Shown here piece after piece: positions 1 through 9,373 of a DNA stretch of 64,000 nucleotides. The stretch covers positions 43,198 to 107,197 of IMG/VR virus record IMGVR_UViG_3300041955_000884; one strand, 5' to 3'. A program made the translations under genes and the position numbers. The stretch comes from a virus. Under the pieces are notes generated by a model, which saw only the letters and a list, made by a program, of their open reading frames with translations, was not told the origin of the DNA and ran no database searches. How positions within the stretch are numbered: position 1 is the stretch's first letter; each line of letters opens with the position of its first letter.

Positions 1-1410
1 GGTCGCCGTCGCCATCTCGATACGGCTGCGGGTCTGCGCAAGCTTCGACAGCGTGATCGTGCGAAGCTCCGGGTCGCCAGCAGTGCGATTCAGTACGTCC
101 TGCTCGAGCTTCGACCAATCCGGCATGTGCCAGCCGGATGGCGCGGCTTGGCCCTCGCCGCCGCCCCCAACGCGGCGCAGCACGTCACCGACATAGCTGG
201 ACGTGGACTTCCCGGTTGGGTCCTTGAGGTCCTGCTTCCACGGCGTCGGGCTGCCGGCTGGGGCCACATTGTCTGGGCCCGAGAAGTAAGCTACGGCCAC
301 GCGCGCCGGGTCGCCATCGTAGCGCTTCGTATAGTCGGCGGCAATGCGGGCGCCAACGATGGCGTTGTCCGTCGGGTCGTCGATGCGCTCGCCGGGCTTC
401 GCATATTGCTGGAACGTCGCCGGCTGGATTTGGTGGCCGCCGGTTGCTCCGGTGACGCTCGTCCGCGCCGTCGCCGCGCCGCCGCTCTCCTGGCTCCACA
501 GCGCCTTGTCCATCTGGTCGGCGGACACCGGAGGGCCGGTCCAGGTCGTGCCGCCCTCTGTGTAGCCGAGGCCCCGCATGGATTGGCCGAGGGCGGCATC
601 GCCCTCGGCATCCTTCACTGCGGGATGCAGCATTCGCGCGATGGCGTCCGCCGAATTGGCGTCGAGCTGGCCGCGAACGCTATTGTAGAGCGTCAGAGCG
701 GCCTGCGCGCCCCCGCCTTGCGCTTCCGGTGCCAGCATTTTCGCTTGGATGATCTGTGACCAATATTTGCCGAGCTCGGCAGAGACATCAGCCTGGGCCT
801 CCTCGGTTGTCTTGTTCAACCGGAGCGCGTTCATCTCGGCGTGGGCACGCACCTGTAGAGCGTTCTTAGCGAGAAGCACGCCGTCATTCTGCATGAATAC
901 GGATTGGTCGGTGATGTTCTTGTTCGCCGCAGTGTTGGTCTCAATATATGAGCGGTCGAGTTCGGTCGCCGCATGAACGCTGGCGCTCGTCTCGATACGC
1001 TGCCGCAGGAAGCGGGCGTTCTGCATGTAGGCGTTCTGCGTCGCGATGCCGCCGCCGATTTGTTTCGCGCCCGCGTCGATGGTGTCCTGCACGTCCTTGA
1101 TGAACGGGTCGTATCCCTCGTGGGCGGCTTGGCCCTTCAGCGACAGGTAGGCAGCGTACTTCTTGTCGATGGCGGGCCCGACTTGGTTGAACAGCACGCT
1201 CTGCAGGTTGCGGGTGTTGATGTCGTCCTGCATCTGCACGGCGACTTGCGCCAGTTTCCCGCCGGCTTGCTCCTCCGCGCCTCCGAGCTTCTCCTCTGCG
1301 GCGCCAATGCCGCCACCGAACATCGCCGGAGTGACGTTCTCCGAGATGTAGGGCGTCCCCTGGGTAGTCGGGGCAACGTCCGGGACGGGCGTGTACGGCG
1401 GCCGAGCCAC
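1..1410 (-). CDS. Internal virion core protein with lytic transglycosylase domain (3' end outside window)
   Basis: Open reading frame of 470 codons with no stop before the window edge. It starts at GTG 1410, directly after the stop of the upstream core gene. The N-terminal 200 residues are helical and polar. Around residues 260-360 there is a soluble lytic transglycosylase pattern: WSQESGG with the catalytic Glu, GATGGHQIQPATF, then N and VAVAYFSGP. In T7-type phages this domain opens peptidoglycan during DNA ejection (gp16-like). Position after the core protein and tail genes supports that role. The remaining large C-terminal part lies outside the window. Start codon inferred; no strong ribosome site is visible. 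Confidence 0.8.
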   Translation of the reverse strand, partial: MARPPYTPVPDVAPTTQGTPYISENVTPAMFGGGIGAAEEKLGGAEEQAGGKLAQVAVQMQDDINTRNLQSVLFNQVGPAIDKKYAAYLSLKGQAAHEGYDPFIKDVQDTIDAGAKQIGGGIATQNAYMQNARFLRQRIETSASVHAATELDRSYIETNTAANKNITDQSVFMQNDGVLLAKNALQVRAHAEMNALRLNKTTEEAQADVSAELGKYWSQIIQAKMLAPEAQGGGAQAALTLYNSVRGQLDANSADAIARMLHPAVKDAEGDAALGQSMRGLGYTEGGTTWTGPPVSADQMDKALWSQESGGAATARTSVTGATGGHQIQPATFQQYAKPGERIDDPTDNAIVGARIAADYTKRYDGDPARVAVAYFSGPDNVAPAGSPTPWKQDLKDPTGKSTSSYVGDVLRRVGGGGEGQAAPSGWHMPDWSKLEQDVLNRTAGDPELRTITLSKLAQTRSRIEMATAT

Positions 1411-2064
1411 TTACGGTGCGCCCATGATTCCAGCGCCGGAGAAGTCCTGCGCCGGACCGCCGTTAACACGTTGCCATTGGGCGTACTGAGAGCTGACGCC
1501 GGCCGCACCACTCAAGAGCGATGCCGCAGCACCAAGTGCGCCGGTCGTCGGCGCCTGTGCCGCCTCGGCCTCGTACGCCTGCTGCTGCCCGGTGAACTGA
1601 AGCTGCTGCGTCTGGTAGCCGTAGGCGGTTTTTGCCGCGTTGCTTCGGATAGTCAGCGCGTTGAGTTCACCCAGCTCGGCAGCGCTGGAACGCACATCGA
1701 GGGCCGACCCGGTGTTCACGTCGATGTTGCTGGCCGCCTGGGCGGCCTTGATGGCACCGACTTGCCCTTTCGTCTTCAAGCCAGCTTGCTCGACTTGCGC
1801 TTCCCCAGCGGCTCCCGCAAGAGCCGCGTTCTGGCTCGCGAGCGTAGCGTTCTGGGCCGCCACCTGGGCTTGGTAGCTGGCCATCGCGCCAGTGGCTGCT
1901 GCGGAGCGTTCAGCGCCGATGGCGCCGGTGACGCCGCCAAGCGCGGAGGCTGCCATTCCGACGTCAGCGAGAATGCTGGTCGCGCCAATACCGGAGCCGG
2001 CGGCCGACGCTGCGGCAAGAGCAGCGGGAATGCTAGCTGTGGCCAACGGCCGCCTCCCTGCCAA
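1411..2064 (-). CDS. Internal virion core protein (T7 gp14-like)
   Basis: Alanine/glycine-rich helical protein of 211-217 residues, with a hydrophobic N-terminal 60 residues followed by Gln/Ala-rich amphipathic segments. Size, composition and position just upstream of the transglycosylase core protein match the small core proteins (gp14-like) ejected with podovirus DNA. The open frame begins at TTG 2064, but TTG 2046, preceded by GGGAGG, is a better start. The 5' end overlaps the end of the sulfotransferase-like gene. Function assigned from context and composition, not from a conserved motif. Confidence 0.65.
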   Translation of the reverse strand: MAGRRPLATASIPAALAAASAAGSGIGATSILADVGMAASALGGVTGAIGAERSAAATGAMASYQAQVAAQNATLASQNAALAGAAGEAQVEQAGLKTKGQVGAIKAAQAASNIDVNTGSALDVRSSAAELGELNALTIRSNAAKTAYGYQTQQLQFTGQQQAYEAEAAQAPTTGALGAAASLLSGAAGVSSQYAQWQRVNGGPAQDFSGAGIMGAP

Positions 2065-2665
2065 TCAATCCGGCACGCGCAAGGCGCCAGAGTTCGGCCT
2101 TCGCCGCCGCCTTGAAGCGGTCAACAGCCTCCTTATGCCGCTGATAGTAAAGGATGAACGATGTGATGTCCTTCTGGACATTGCGCTGCCGCATGTTCTC
2201 CCAGCGGTCCTTCGGCAGCTTGAGCGGCAAGCAGTGCTCAAAAACGGCGGCGCAGGCATCCCTGCGGTCGAGGTCGGCGTAGTCCACCACGAGCACGCCC
2301 GGCTGCACGGCGAGTTCGTCCAGCGCGCGGCGCTGGCGCTGCATCAGCGCTCGCAGCGTCGGTTCATCGTACGTCGCCACGCCACGGAGGTCGGCGCGCA
2401 TCATCGAAGCCACGACGTCGTCCACGGGCCGGCGAACCACCACGCGCTGCAGCTCAGGGACGTGGTAGCCGAACAGCCGCCAGCCCAGCGCGCACGCGGT
2501 TTCCGCCACGCCGGTCCGCGGCAGCCGCAGGAACCACGCCATCTGCTCGATGGAGCGTGCCCGAATGGCCGTCTCGTGGTGGCACTGCCAGCCGCCGTAC
2601 GTCAGGAAGGCCGACAGCCAAGCCGTCCGGGAACGCGGCAGGGCGAATATCATGAACGGCGCCAT
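2033..2665 (-). CDS. Sulfotransferase-like protein
   Basis: 210 residues. The N-terminus FALPRSRTAWLSAFL resembles the 5'-phosphosulfate loop of PAPS-dependent sulfotransferases, and VVVRRPVDDVVASMM resembles the 3'-phosphate-binding element. The start overlaps the stop of the GNAT gene in TGATG, so the two are translationally coupled. It sits inside the virion module between the GNAT-like internal protein and the core protein. The substrate is unknown. A second sulfotransferase-like gene occurs at 21763-22539. A structural role with a degenerate fold is an alternative. Confidence 0.6.
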   Translation of the reverse strand: MAPFMIFALPRSRTAWLSAFLTYGGWQCHHETAIRARSIEQMAWFLRLPRTGVAETACALGWRLFGYHVPELQRVVVRRPVDDVVASMMRADLRGVATYDEPTLRALMQRQRRALDELAVQPGVLVVDYADLDRRDACAAVFEHCLPLKLPKDRWENMRQRNVQKDITSFILYYQRHKEAVDRFKAAAKAELWRLARAGLIGREAAVGHS

Positions 2666-3123
2666 CAGTGCCTTACCATTCGATATTCCCGGAATAACGT
2701 GCGACTCGGACCGAATGCAAATGGTTCGCCAACCGTGAAGCCGAGCACCTCCAGGAGGCGGACGGCCTTGTGGTAGTCTGCCGAGACGCGGCCGCGAAGT
2801 TCGGGGAAGATCGTCAGCATCACCCGCACCGCGCTGCGGGCCTCGGCCAGGAAGGCGATCTTCGCCCGCTCAATCGGTGGAGCGGTGAGCAGCCAAAGCT
2901 CGCCGACGCGGCCGAGCGGGCAGCCGCCAACGCCGCCGACCGCCGCGATCTCGCCATCCACCACCATCGTGCTGGCCAGCACCGAGTTCCGCCAGGAGCG
3001 CCACAGCGCCCGCCGTGGGCTGATGCCAGCCGCCTCTATCTCCGCAGCGTCGCCGACACGGAGGCGGTCGGCGAGGGCCGAGATGTCGCAGGCGAGCGTG
3101 GGGCGGATGGCGTAGGAAGCCAT
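2665..3123 (-). CDS. GNAT-like internal virion protein (T7 gp13-like)
   Basis: 152 residues from ATG 3123, whose start overlaps the stop of the HNH gene as TGATG; a longer open frame upstream is a shadow of that gene. It has the shape of a GNAT acyltransferase: an N-terminal polar helix region, VVDGEIAAVGGVGG in the central sheet, LWLLTAPPIE, and a C-terminal ADYHKAVRLLEVLGF segment. Podovirus internal virion protein A often looks like this. The location between tail tube B and core proteins fits. Enzymatic activity is uncertain. Confidence 0.7.
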   Translation of the reverse strand: MASYAIRPTLACDISALADRLRVGDAAEIEAAGISPRRALWRSWRNSVLASTMVVDGEIAAVGGVGGCPLGRVGELWLLTAPPIERAKIAFLAEARSAVRVMLTIFPELRGRVSADYHKAVRLLEVLGFTVGEPFAFGPSRTLFREYRMVRH

Positions 3124-3815
3124 CAATCGGCTGCCAGTTTCAAGACCGCAGCCCCTTGCCTGTCTCTCCTGTCGAGGACGCGCCGGAACACATCGAGGAC
3201 GAGGTCGTCCCCGTAGTTCGCGAGCGCTCTGTTCAGAATCCAAATGACCAGGCGGCAGTTGCTCTGCGTGTACGGACCGCCGGGATTGATGCGGTCGATT
3301 GAGGGAGAGAACGGCGACCACCGGCCTTCTCGGCGGAATTCGAGGCCAGACATTTCACAGGTCCCACGCGCAAGACGTTCGTTCATCCACGCTTCGGTGA
3401 GGTCACAGTCTATTCCGGCCTTCCGCGAGCGCTTCTGGACAGCGCGTAGGATATTCCTGCCCCAGTGACGGCTGTAGCTGCGGTTGCAGATGCGCTTGAA
3501 AAAATCTGGATCCTCGGCCAGCTTCTTGGCCTCGTACGCCTCCCGCTTAGCCTTTCCTTCTGGTGATGCGTTCCGGGCGCGCGCGTACTCTGCTCGCTCT
3601 TCCTTGTGCTGGGCCGCCCACTTTCGATTCCTCTCTCGAATCGCATCTGCATTCTTCTCGCGGCTTCGCTTGCTGTACTCCCGCGTCCTCTCGGGACGCT
3701 CGCGCGCCCAGCGGGCGTTTGACTCGCGGCGCTTGTTCCCAGGCTCATGATAAAGCTCGCGGCGGCGCGCTTTCTGAGCTTCCGTGCGCGGTCGGCTAAT
3801 TCGCGGAGTCGCCAT
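3123..3815 (-). CDS. HNH-type homing endonuclease
   Basis: 230 residues from ATG 3815, four bases after the stop of tail tube B. The N-terminal two thirds are very basic with RERNRKW-type repeats (DNA binding). The C-terminal third has C-x-M-S-G-L-E-F followed by SPSIDRINPGGPYTQSNCR, the usual phage HNH-like nuclease core. It separates tail tube B from the GNAT gene and is probably a free-standing intergenic homing endonuclease. It ends in LKLAAD, as does the GIY-YIG protein at 41554. Confidence 0.75.
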   Translation of the reverse strand: MATPRISRPRTEAQKARRRELYHEPGNKRRESNARWARERPERTREYSKRSREKNADAIRERNRKWAAQHKEERAEYARARNASPEGKAKREAYEAKKLAEDPDFFKRICNRSYSRHWGRNILRAVQKRSRKAGIDCDLTEAWMNERLARGTCEMSGLEFRREGRWSPFSPSIDRINPGGPYTQSNCRLVIWILNRALANYGDDLVLDVFRRVLDRRDRQGAAVLKLAAD

Positions 3816-3819
3816 TCTG

Positions 3820-6800
3820 TTACTCGCTGTCAACGTCGTCCCCGAGCCTAATCGAGGTCACAATCGAAAGCAAGTTCAAGGGGATAGGGGCGGTCTGTTG
3901 GACGGCGATCTGACCACCCGGCTGATTCCAGGCATCAACGACATCACTAAAAACGTCTCCGCTAAAAAGTTCGAAGGGTTGCTGCGGGCTGAGGCTGTTC
4001 GGCGGCTGCTGGAGGCCGGAGAGGTTGGTCCAGGGCACGTTCACTTGGCCCGGCTGCGTCGCGGCATCTGGCTGGTTGGCGCCAATCTCGAACGGGAAGC
4101 CGCTGCCGGCCAGCCGCACCACGGCGCTGTCGATGAGCTTGCGGCGCCCCTGGACGGTCGCCGGGCCTGGGATGTCGAGATAGAGCGTCTGGAGCTGGCA
4201 GGTGAAGCCGAGGCCGACGACAACCTGCGAGGCTGGCTGCGGCAGACTCACAGTGCCGTTCACCACCTTCTGCGGCGCTACCACTACGCCATCAGCAAGG
4301 ATGGAGACCTGATTTCCCTCGAGGTGATTGAGGCCATAGACCGTCAGCACCGGGGCAGTGATGGTCCAGCCGCCAGCTCCTACGGGCACGGCGGTGTTCA
4401 GCGGGTCGTTCGGGATGGACGGCGCGGCGTCGCGCGTCACCTCGGCGATGAGGGTGGTCGAGTTCACGAACTGCTGCACGGTCATCGTCCGGCCGTTCAT
4501 GCGGATGACATCGCCCGGTTCGCCCTGGCCTGGGGCGTTGGCGAAGACGGGCGCGGAGGCGGTCACTGTCGTCAACGGCACCGAGTAGATTTCCACCGCG
4601 GCGTTCCCGCCCGCCCCCGTCGGGTCGATGATGTTGAACGCCGGGGTCGAGTAGCCGTTGATGTTCCCCCCGATGGCCGCCGTGGTGACGATTCCGCCGC
4701 TCACGGTCACGGCCGCGATGCACCCGGAGCCAGTGCCGCTGGTGTCCAGCACTTCCGCGTAGGTTCCGGCCGAGTAGTTGGATCCTCCGTAAAGCACATG
4801 CCCAGGCTGGCCGCCCAACTGAAGCGTGAGAACGCCGGAAGCCGAGGACACCGTGAGCGTGGCATTCGGCGAGTTCTGCGGCAGCGACAGCCCGGCGTCC
4901 ACGCACCATGCGTCCTCCTGGTCGAGCCAAAGGCGGTTGTCCATGCGCTCCTGGAAGTAAGCCCACACCGGGTTGCCGTTGTTCTGGATGAGCCGCTGGA
5001 CGATGAAGTAAGGGGCGTTCACCGGCGGCTCGGACACCACGGCAACGGACTGGAACAACCCGTTGGTGTCATGGCGCGTCCAGGCATAAACGTCCTGTTC
5101 CTTGAGGTACGTCAGGCAGAGCAGGGTGCCGTCGTTTCTGACAGCCCAGATGAGCTTGTTCGGCTCCTCCGCCCAGCCCCACTGCACGATGGTGAAGCCG
5201 TCGAACAGATGGTTCGACAGCACCGTCATGTCCGTGCCGGTGTAGATGTTGACGAAGAAGTTGTAGCTCAAGTCTCTGACGATGCTGCCCTTTTCCTGGA
5301 CGTAGATGATGTCGTAGTTGATGGGAATCGGGGGCACCGTCGGCGAGCAGCCGTTGTACGCCTGCGGGTTCGCCACCTGGTCGGCCGGGGTAATCGCAGC
5401 AGAGGTCGCCAACCCGGAGCCGGCGCCGGACACCTGCCACGCGCCGAGGCCAGTGAAGATGACGAGGCCGCCCGGCATGTTCAGCATCCACAACACGCCG
5501 TTGACCTGCTGGCTCCAGGGCGTGCCGATGATGGCGTCGGAATCCACCACGGGGTCCGACACGTCCATGTTCGTGAACGCGCCCGGCTGGCTCATGTAGT
5601 AGGTTTCGGGGTTGTTCAGCGTGGCGGCATAGACGCGCCGCTGCTGGAAATAGGAGACGACGGACGGGAACGTGCCCGTCGCCGGCCCAATGCTGGTCGT
5701 CGCCGAGGCCCCGCTTCCCGAGCCGGTCCCGTCGCTGATGACGACGGCCTCGCCGCCCGTGTAGCCGGCGCCTGCGGTGTCAACGACAATCCACGCAATC
5801 TCACCGAACAGCGCGCCCCCGACGCCGATCACAACGGGCGTGAGGGCGGCATTCTGGCCGATGGGGCTTGTCACTGTTGCTGTCGTCGCCGTGATGCTGT
5901 AGCTCGCATTGCCCGTTGAGGTCACCGCCACCGCCGTCACCGAGGACGTGGCGAATGGGTTGCTGTGCAGCGGCGGTCCCGTCGAGAAGTCCGGCGTCAC
6001 GTTGGTGTCGGCGAAGGAAGGCCCGAAGGCGGTCCCGATGTAACCGAACAGGATGCCGGCCGACGGCGGCGCACCGTAGGTCGCCGGCCCACCATAGAAG
6101 TTGTAGGAACCGGCATTCGCCACCGTGGCGAGGTTCACCGTGATGGTGCCGGCCTGCGTCGAGATGTCCACCGACGCCGCGATGGCCACCGGGGAGGCAA
6201 TGCTTTCCTCCCCCGTCGAGGCATCAATCGCCGTGCCGCAGAAGGAGTAGTAGAAACTCGGCGTCCCCGCCGACGTGTTCACCACGTAGCTGATGGAGGC
6301 CGGCGGCCCGATGGAGGCCACGAACGAAGTCGTCGTCAGCGTCCAGTTCGAGTCCGTGATGCGGGCGAGGTCCATCGGCGGGTATTCGGCCTGCGTCGCC
6401 TGGTTAACGCACGTCAGGGACATTACGTCCGCAGACTGAGCCCACTTCAGGTCGGGAAGGTCCGCAGCCGCGTAGGGCGTGGCGAGCGTGTAGATGCGCT
6501 CGGCTGTCCCGCCCGAGGTGTATGGGCCTTGACCGAGCGTGCTCACCGTCGTCCCGTCGAGCACGTCAACGAGGGTGAACGTGTTCGTCGTCGTGTTCGA
6601 CACCTCGAAGGAGCGGTTGTTGAGCTGCGGAATCCCGCCGATGCCCTGAAGGAACACCTCGTCGCCATTCACGTAGCCGTGGGCAACGTCGGTCACCACC
6701 GACGGGCTGGCCGACGTCACGTTGGTGATGGTCGAAGCGCTCTCGGTGACATAGCCGCCGTTGATGACGAAGCGGAAATAGTTGTCGCCGGCCTCGATGA

Positions 6801-7056
6801 CGATGCCCTGAGTAACACTGAAGTTGAAACTGATGTCGCGCGGCGGCGCAACAGTCAAGGCCGCGCCTTTATTGCCCTGCTTACACTGGCCGACGTAGAG
6901 TGTTCCTGCGCGAGACAGGGCGCCGCCGCGATATGACGCGAAAAAATTTCGCAGCGTGGAACAACCATGAGCGTACTTGGCAAGGTCCGTGCGCCCGTAG
7001 AGCTGGGGCGAGAGCTCGCCGGCATTCAGCGCAGAGCGGAGAGTGGGGAGGCTCAC
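3820..7056 (-). CDS. Tail tubular protein B (T7 gp12-like nozzle)
   Basis: 1078 residues from GTG 7056. The N-terminus (SALNAGELSPQLYGRTDLAKY, then TLRNFFASYRGGALSRAGT) is the signature of podovirus tail tubular protein B. The middle contains Gly/Ser/Thr-rich beta segments. The C-terminus has IDSAVVRLAGSGFPFEIG and a terminal SIVTSIRLGDD, as in other nozzle proteins. It is longer than T7 gp12 (about 790), with extra beta-rich modules near residues 380-450 and 740-800. Tail tube A lies upstream, separated by the antisense methyltransferase. Confidence 0.88.
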   Translation of the reverse strand: MSLPTLRSALNAGELSPQLYGRTDLAKYAHGCSTLRNFFASYRGGALSRAGTLYVGQCKQGNKGAALTVAPPRDISFNFSVTQGIVIEAGDNYFRFVINGGYVTESASTITNVTSASPSVVTDVAHGYVNGDEVFLQGIGGIPQLNNRSFEVSNTTTNTFTLVDVLDGTTVSTLGQGPYTSGGTAERIYTLATPYAAADLPDLKWAQSADVMSLTCVNQATQAEYPPMDLARITDSNWTLTTTSFVASIGPPASISYVVNTSAGTPSFYYSFCGTAIDASTGEESIASPVAIAASVDISTQAGTITVNLATVANAGSYNFYGGPATYGAPPSAGILFGYIGTAFGPSFADTNVTPDFSTGPPLHSNPFATSSVTAVAVTSTGNASYSITATTATVTSPIGQNAALTPVVIGVGGALFGEIAWIVVDTAGAGYTGGEAVVISDGTGSGSGASATTSIGPATGTFPSVVSYFQQRRVYAATLNNPETYYMSQPGAFTNMDVSDPVVDSDAIIGTPWSQQVNGVLWMLNMPGGLVIFTGLGAWQVSGAGSGLATSAAITPADQVANPQAYNGCSPTVPPIPINYDIIYVQEKGSIVRDLSYNFFVNIYTGTDMTVLSNHLFDGFTIVQWGWAEEPNKLIWAVRNDGTLLCLTYLKEQDVYAWTRHDTNGLFQSVAVVSEPPVNAPYFIVQRLIQNNGNPVWAYFQERMDNRLWLDQEDAWCVDAGLSLPQNSPNATLTVSSASGVLTLQLGGQPGHVLYGGSNYSAGTYAEVLDTSGTGSGCIAAVTVSGGIVTTAAIGGNINGYSTPAFNIIDPTGAGGNAAVEIYSVPLTTVTASAPVFANAPGQGEPGDVIRMNGRTMTVQQFVNSTTLIAEVTRDAAPSIPNDPLNTAVPVGAGGWTITAPVLTVYGLNHLEGNQVSILADGVVVAPQKVVNGTVSLPQPASQVVVGLGFTCQLQTLYLDIPGPATVQGRRKLIDSAVVRLAGSGFPFEIGANQPDAATQPGQVNVPWTNLSGLQQPPNSLSPQQPFELFSGDVFSDVVDAWNQPGGQIAVQQTAPIPLNLLSIVTSIRLGDDVDSE

Positions 7057-7061
7057 GCCGC

Positions 7062-7090
7062 TTGCCTCATCGTCGCGCTTCCGGCATAAA
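7062..7090 (+). promoter_or_regulatory. Promoter giving a leaderless methyltransferase mRNA
   Basis: TTGCCT at 7062-7067, a 17-base spacer and CATAAA at 7085-7090, seven bases before the ATG. Transcription would start at or next to the start codon, with no room for a ribosome site. It occupies the 41-base gap between two divergent genes. Confidence 0.5.
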
Positions 7091-7097
7091 TCGCCGC

Positions 7098-8570
7098 ATG
7101 GCCGCTATCGAAATCATCCACGGCGATTGCCTCGCCATCCTGCCGACGCTGCCGGCGGACAGCTTCCACGCCATCGTGACCGACCCTCCCTACGGCTTGG
7201 AGTTTATGGGCCGGGCTTGGGATTCGTTCTCTGACGCGCCGCGCGCCGTGCCTGGAACCGGCGGCCGACAGGCGCCGTTTGCCGTCCACTCGACCGCGAA
7301 CTGGCAGACAGGCGCTGGCTTCTCCAAACCGGGCATCGGTGAGCGCGAGACGCCCTGGCCGTCCTTCACTGGCAGCAACGATGAGTTCGGTGGCGCAAAC
7401 CCGACATGCGCCACCTGCGGCGGCCGAGCGAGGGGCAAGCGGAAGTGTGCTTGTGCCGAACCTGATTGGCGCGTGAAGGGCGCGGCTCCCGACCGCAACT
7501 ACGGGCGACAGCGCCAGATGCAGAATTTCCAGGCGTTCAACGAGGCGTGGGCACGCGAAGGTCTGCGCGTCCTCAAGCCCGGCGCCCACATGCTCGCCTT
7601 CGGCGGCACGCGCACCTATCACCGGCTCGCCTGCGCCATCGAGGACGCCGGGTTCGAGATACGTGACGCGATCATGTGGCACTACGGCTCGGGCTTCCCG
7701 AAATCGCATGATGTCGAACGGTCGATTGCGAAATGCACATGCCAGATGCCGGGCCGGCATTTTGGTCGCGGTTTGCCGCCGCCAGATGAGCGGCAGCCCG
7801 AGGACCACATCTGCCATGTGACTCCGGAGTCGGAGCCGTGGGGCGCCTTCGGCACTGCGCTCAAGCCGGCGACCGAGATTATCTGCGTGGCGCGCAAGCC
7901 GCTCGTCGGCACAGTCGCGGCGAACGTGCTGGCGCACGGATGCGGGGCGTTGAATGTTGACGGGTGCCGCGTGCCAATCGACGCCGACGCCGACGCGTCG
8001 CAGCTCAGGACGATGCAGCGTGGCCAGCGCATTGACGATACCAACGGCCAGACGTGGGGCCTGTCGAAGCTCGCCGCCGACGAGCCGCAAGTGGTGCGCC
8101 CAGATGGCCGCTGGCCCGCCAACCTCATCCACGATGGCAGCGATGAAGTGCTGGCGCTGTTCCCCGAGAGCGACGGTTGCCAGCCGCACGCTGTGAACTC
8201 GCGGAACGAGCAATACGACGGCTGGGGCACAATCACCAACAAGCACGGCGAGACAATCGGATACGAGGGCGCCGGCTCCGCAGCGCGGTTCTTCTATACT
8301 GCCAAGGCCGACAAGCAGGACCGCCTCGGCTCGAAGCATCCCACCGTCAAGCCCGTGGACCTGATGCGCTACCTCGTCCGTCTCATCACGCCGCCCGGCG
8401 GCCGCGTCCTGGACCCATTTGCTGGCAGCGGCACCACTGGCATGGCCGCGCTCGCGGAGGGATTCGACTGCACGCTCATCGAGCGCGAGGCCGAGGCCGT
8501 CGCGGATTGCCGCCGCCGGGTCGCCCACGTTCGCGGGGATGACACGCCGCTGTTCGCTGGGCCGGAGTGA
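7098..8570 (+). CDS. Site-specific DNA methyltransferase (N4-cytosine or N6-adenine)
   Basis: 490 residues, read against all neighbours. The N-terminus MAAIEIIHGDCLAILPTLP leads to the catalytic motif TDPPYGLEF at about residue 32. The SAM-binding motif DPFAGSGTTGMAALAEGF is near the C-terminus, an order typical of beta-class amino-methyltransferases. Between them lies a cysteine-rich insert (CATCGG...KRKCAC, about residues 98-115) and an ICHV/CTC region that may bind zinc. HPTVKPVDLMRYLVRL precedes the SAM motif, as usual. It probably modifies phage DNA at a short site, protecting it from restriction. No restriction partner is visible. Own promoter at 7062-7090. Confidence 0.88.
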   Translation: MAAIEIIHGDCLAILPTLPADSFHAIVTDPPYGLEFMGRAWDSFSDAPRAVPGTGGRQAPFAVHSTANWQTGAGFSKPGIGERETPWPSFTGSNDEFGGANPTCATCGGRARGKRKCACAEPDWRVKGAAPDRNYGRQRQMQNFQAFNEAWAREGLRVLKPGAHMLAFGGTRTYHRLACAIEDAGFEIRDAIMWHYGSGFPKSHDVERSIAKCTCQMPGRHFGRGLPPPDERQPEDHICHVTPESEPWGAFGTALKPATEIICVARKPLVGTVAANVLAHGCGALNVDGCRVPIDADADASQLRTMQRGQRIDDTNGQTWGLSKLAADEPQVVRPDGRWPANLIHDGSDEVLALFPESDGCQPHAVNSRNEQYDGWGTITNKHGETIGYEGAGSAARFFYTAKADKQDRLGSKHPTVKPVDLMRYLVRLITPPGGRVLDPFAGSGTTGMAALAEGFDCTLIEREAEAVADCRRRVAHVRGDDTPLFAGPE

Positions 8571-8578
8571 ATCTTTCA

Positions 8579-9373
8579 TCAGTACCGCAGACCGCAGGGA
8601 TACGTGACGCTGTCCCAGCCGCCGTAGCCGCCATATTGGCCCACCGGCCCGGCATTCCAGGCGTTGTTGTATCCGCTCGTGAAGCGCGCGCGCAGCCAGT
8701 CCGGCGAGTGGTCGATCGACGGAATCCCTTCCGCCCCGTTGGCGACGCGGGCTTGGTCGAGGATGGAGGAGCAGGTGGCGACTTGGGCGTTGTATTGGGC
8801 CTGGTTTCTGGCCAGCGCGTTGATGAAATAGGCAGCCAGGTAGGCGGTCTCGGCGTCGAGGAACAGTTTGTCCCAGGTATCTGGAATCATCGAAAGGTCG
8901 CGGGTATAGACGAGCTGAGCATTCGGTAGGTTGCACAGCAGCACGCGAATCGGATTATTGTTTGCATCTACGTCCGTCCCCGGAATGAACGGAATGCCAG
9001 TCGGCACCGGGGGCACGCGAGCGATGTTCGTCGGCGTGGTCGTCAGCGGAGTGCCTGGCGGTGCCACAGGGATGGTCGGCAGCACGAAGCGGGCCTTCAG
9101 ACAATCTGGTGGATACAAATAACTGAAGAGCCAAGGCTGTGGCGGCGGATTGCTGCTGGCGACGCCGTTGGTGATGGCCTCTTTCCAGACGGTGAGCGTG
9201 ATCTGCGCTCGTGCGAAGTCCCAATTAGCCGCCCTCAAAAGCGCTTGGGTTTTTGGCAAGTAGAACGTGCGGGCAATGATGGCCTGCGCGCTCGTGTCAT
9301 TCGTCAGGCTATTCACGAAAACGCGACTGCCTTGTTCCGCGAGCGCGACGTTTATTACGTCCGTTGGAGTCAC
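8579..9373 (-). CDS. Tail tubular protein A (T7 gp11-like)
   Basis: 264 residues from GTG 9373 in a GTGA overlap with the endonuclease gene. The N-terminus TPTDVINVALAEQGSRVFVNS and the following YLPKTQALLRAANWDFARA are typical of podovirus tail tubular protein A (gatekeeper ring below the portal). A YPPDCLKARF segment follows near residue 87. The C-terminal half (LFLDAETAYLAAYFINALARN) matches the family helical part. Length is close to the family (about 200-260). Confidence 0.88.
   Translation of the reverse strand: MTPTDVINVALAEQGSRVFVNSLTNDTSAQAIIARTFYLPKTQALLRAANWDFARAQITLTVWKEAITNGVASSNPPPQPWLFSYLYPPDCLKARFVLPTIPVAPPGTPLTTTPTNIARVPPVPTGIPFIPGTDVDANNNPIRVLLCNLPNAQLVYTRDLSMIPDTWDKLFLDAETAYLAAYFINALARNQAQYNAQVATCSSILDQARVANGAEGIPSIDHSPDWLRARFTSGYNNAWNAGPVGQYGGYGGWDSVTYPCGLRY

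Noticed and set aside
127-759. 210-codon plus-strand frame at the left edge
   Set aside because: It is the complement of the transglycosylase core protein, which has recognisable catalytic motifs on the minus strand.
3784-5919. 711-codon plus-strand frame
   Set aside because: Arg/Gly/His-rich shadow of tail tube B; no motif, wrong composition.
7053-8936. 627-codon minus-strand frame opposite the methyltransferase
   Set aside because: Shadow frame; the plus strand encodes DPPY and FAGSGTTG motifs.
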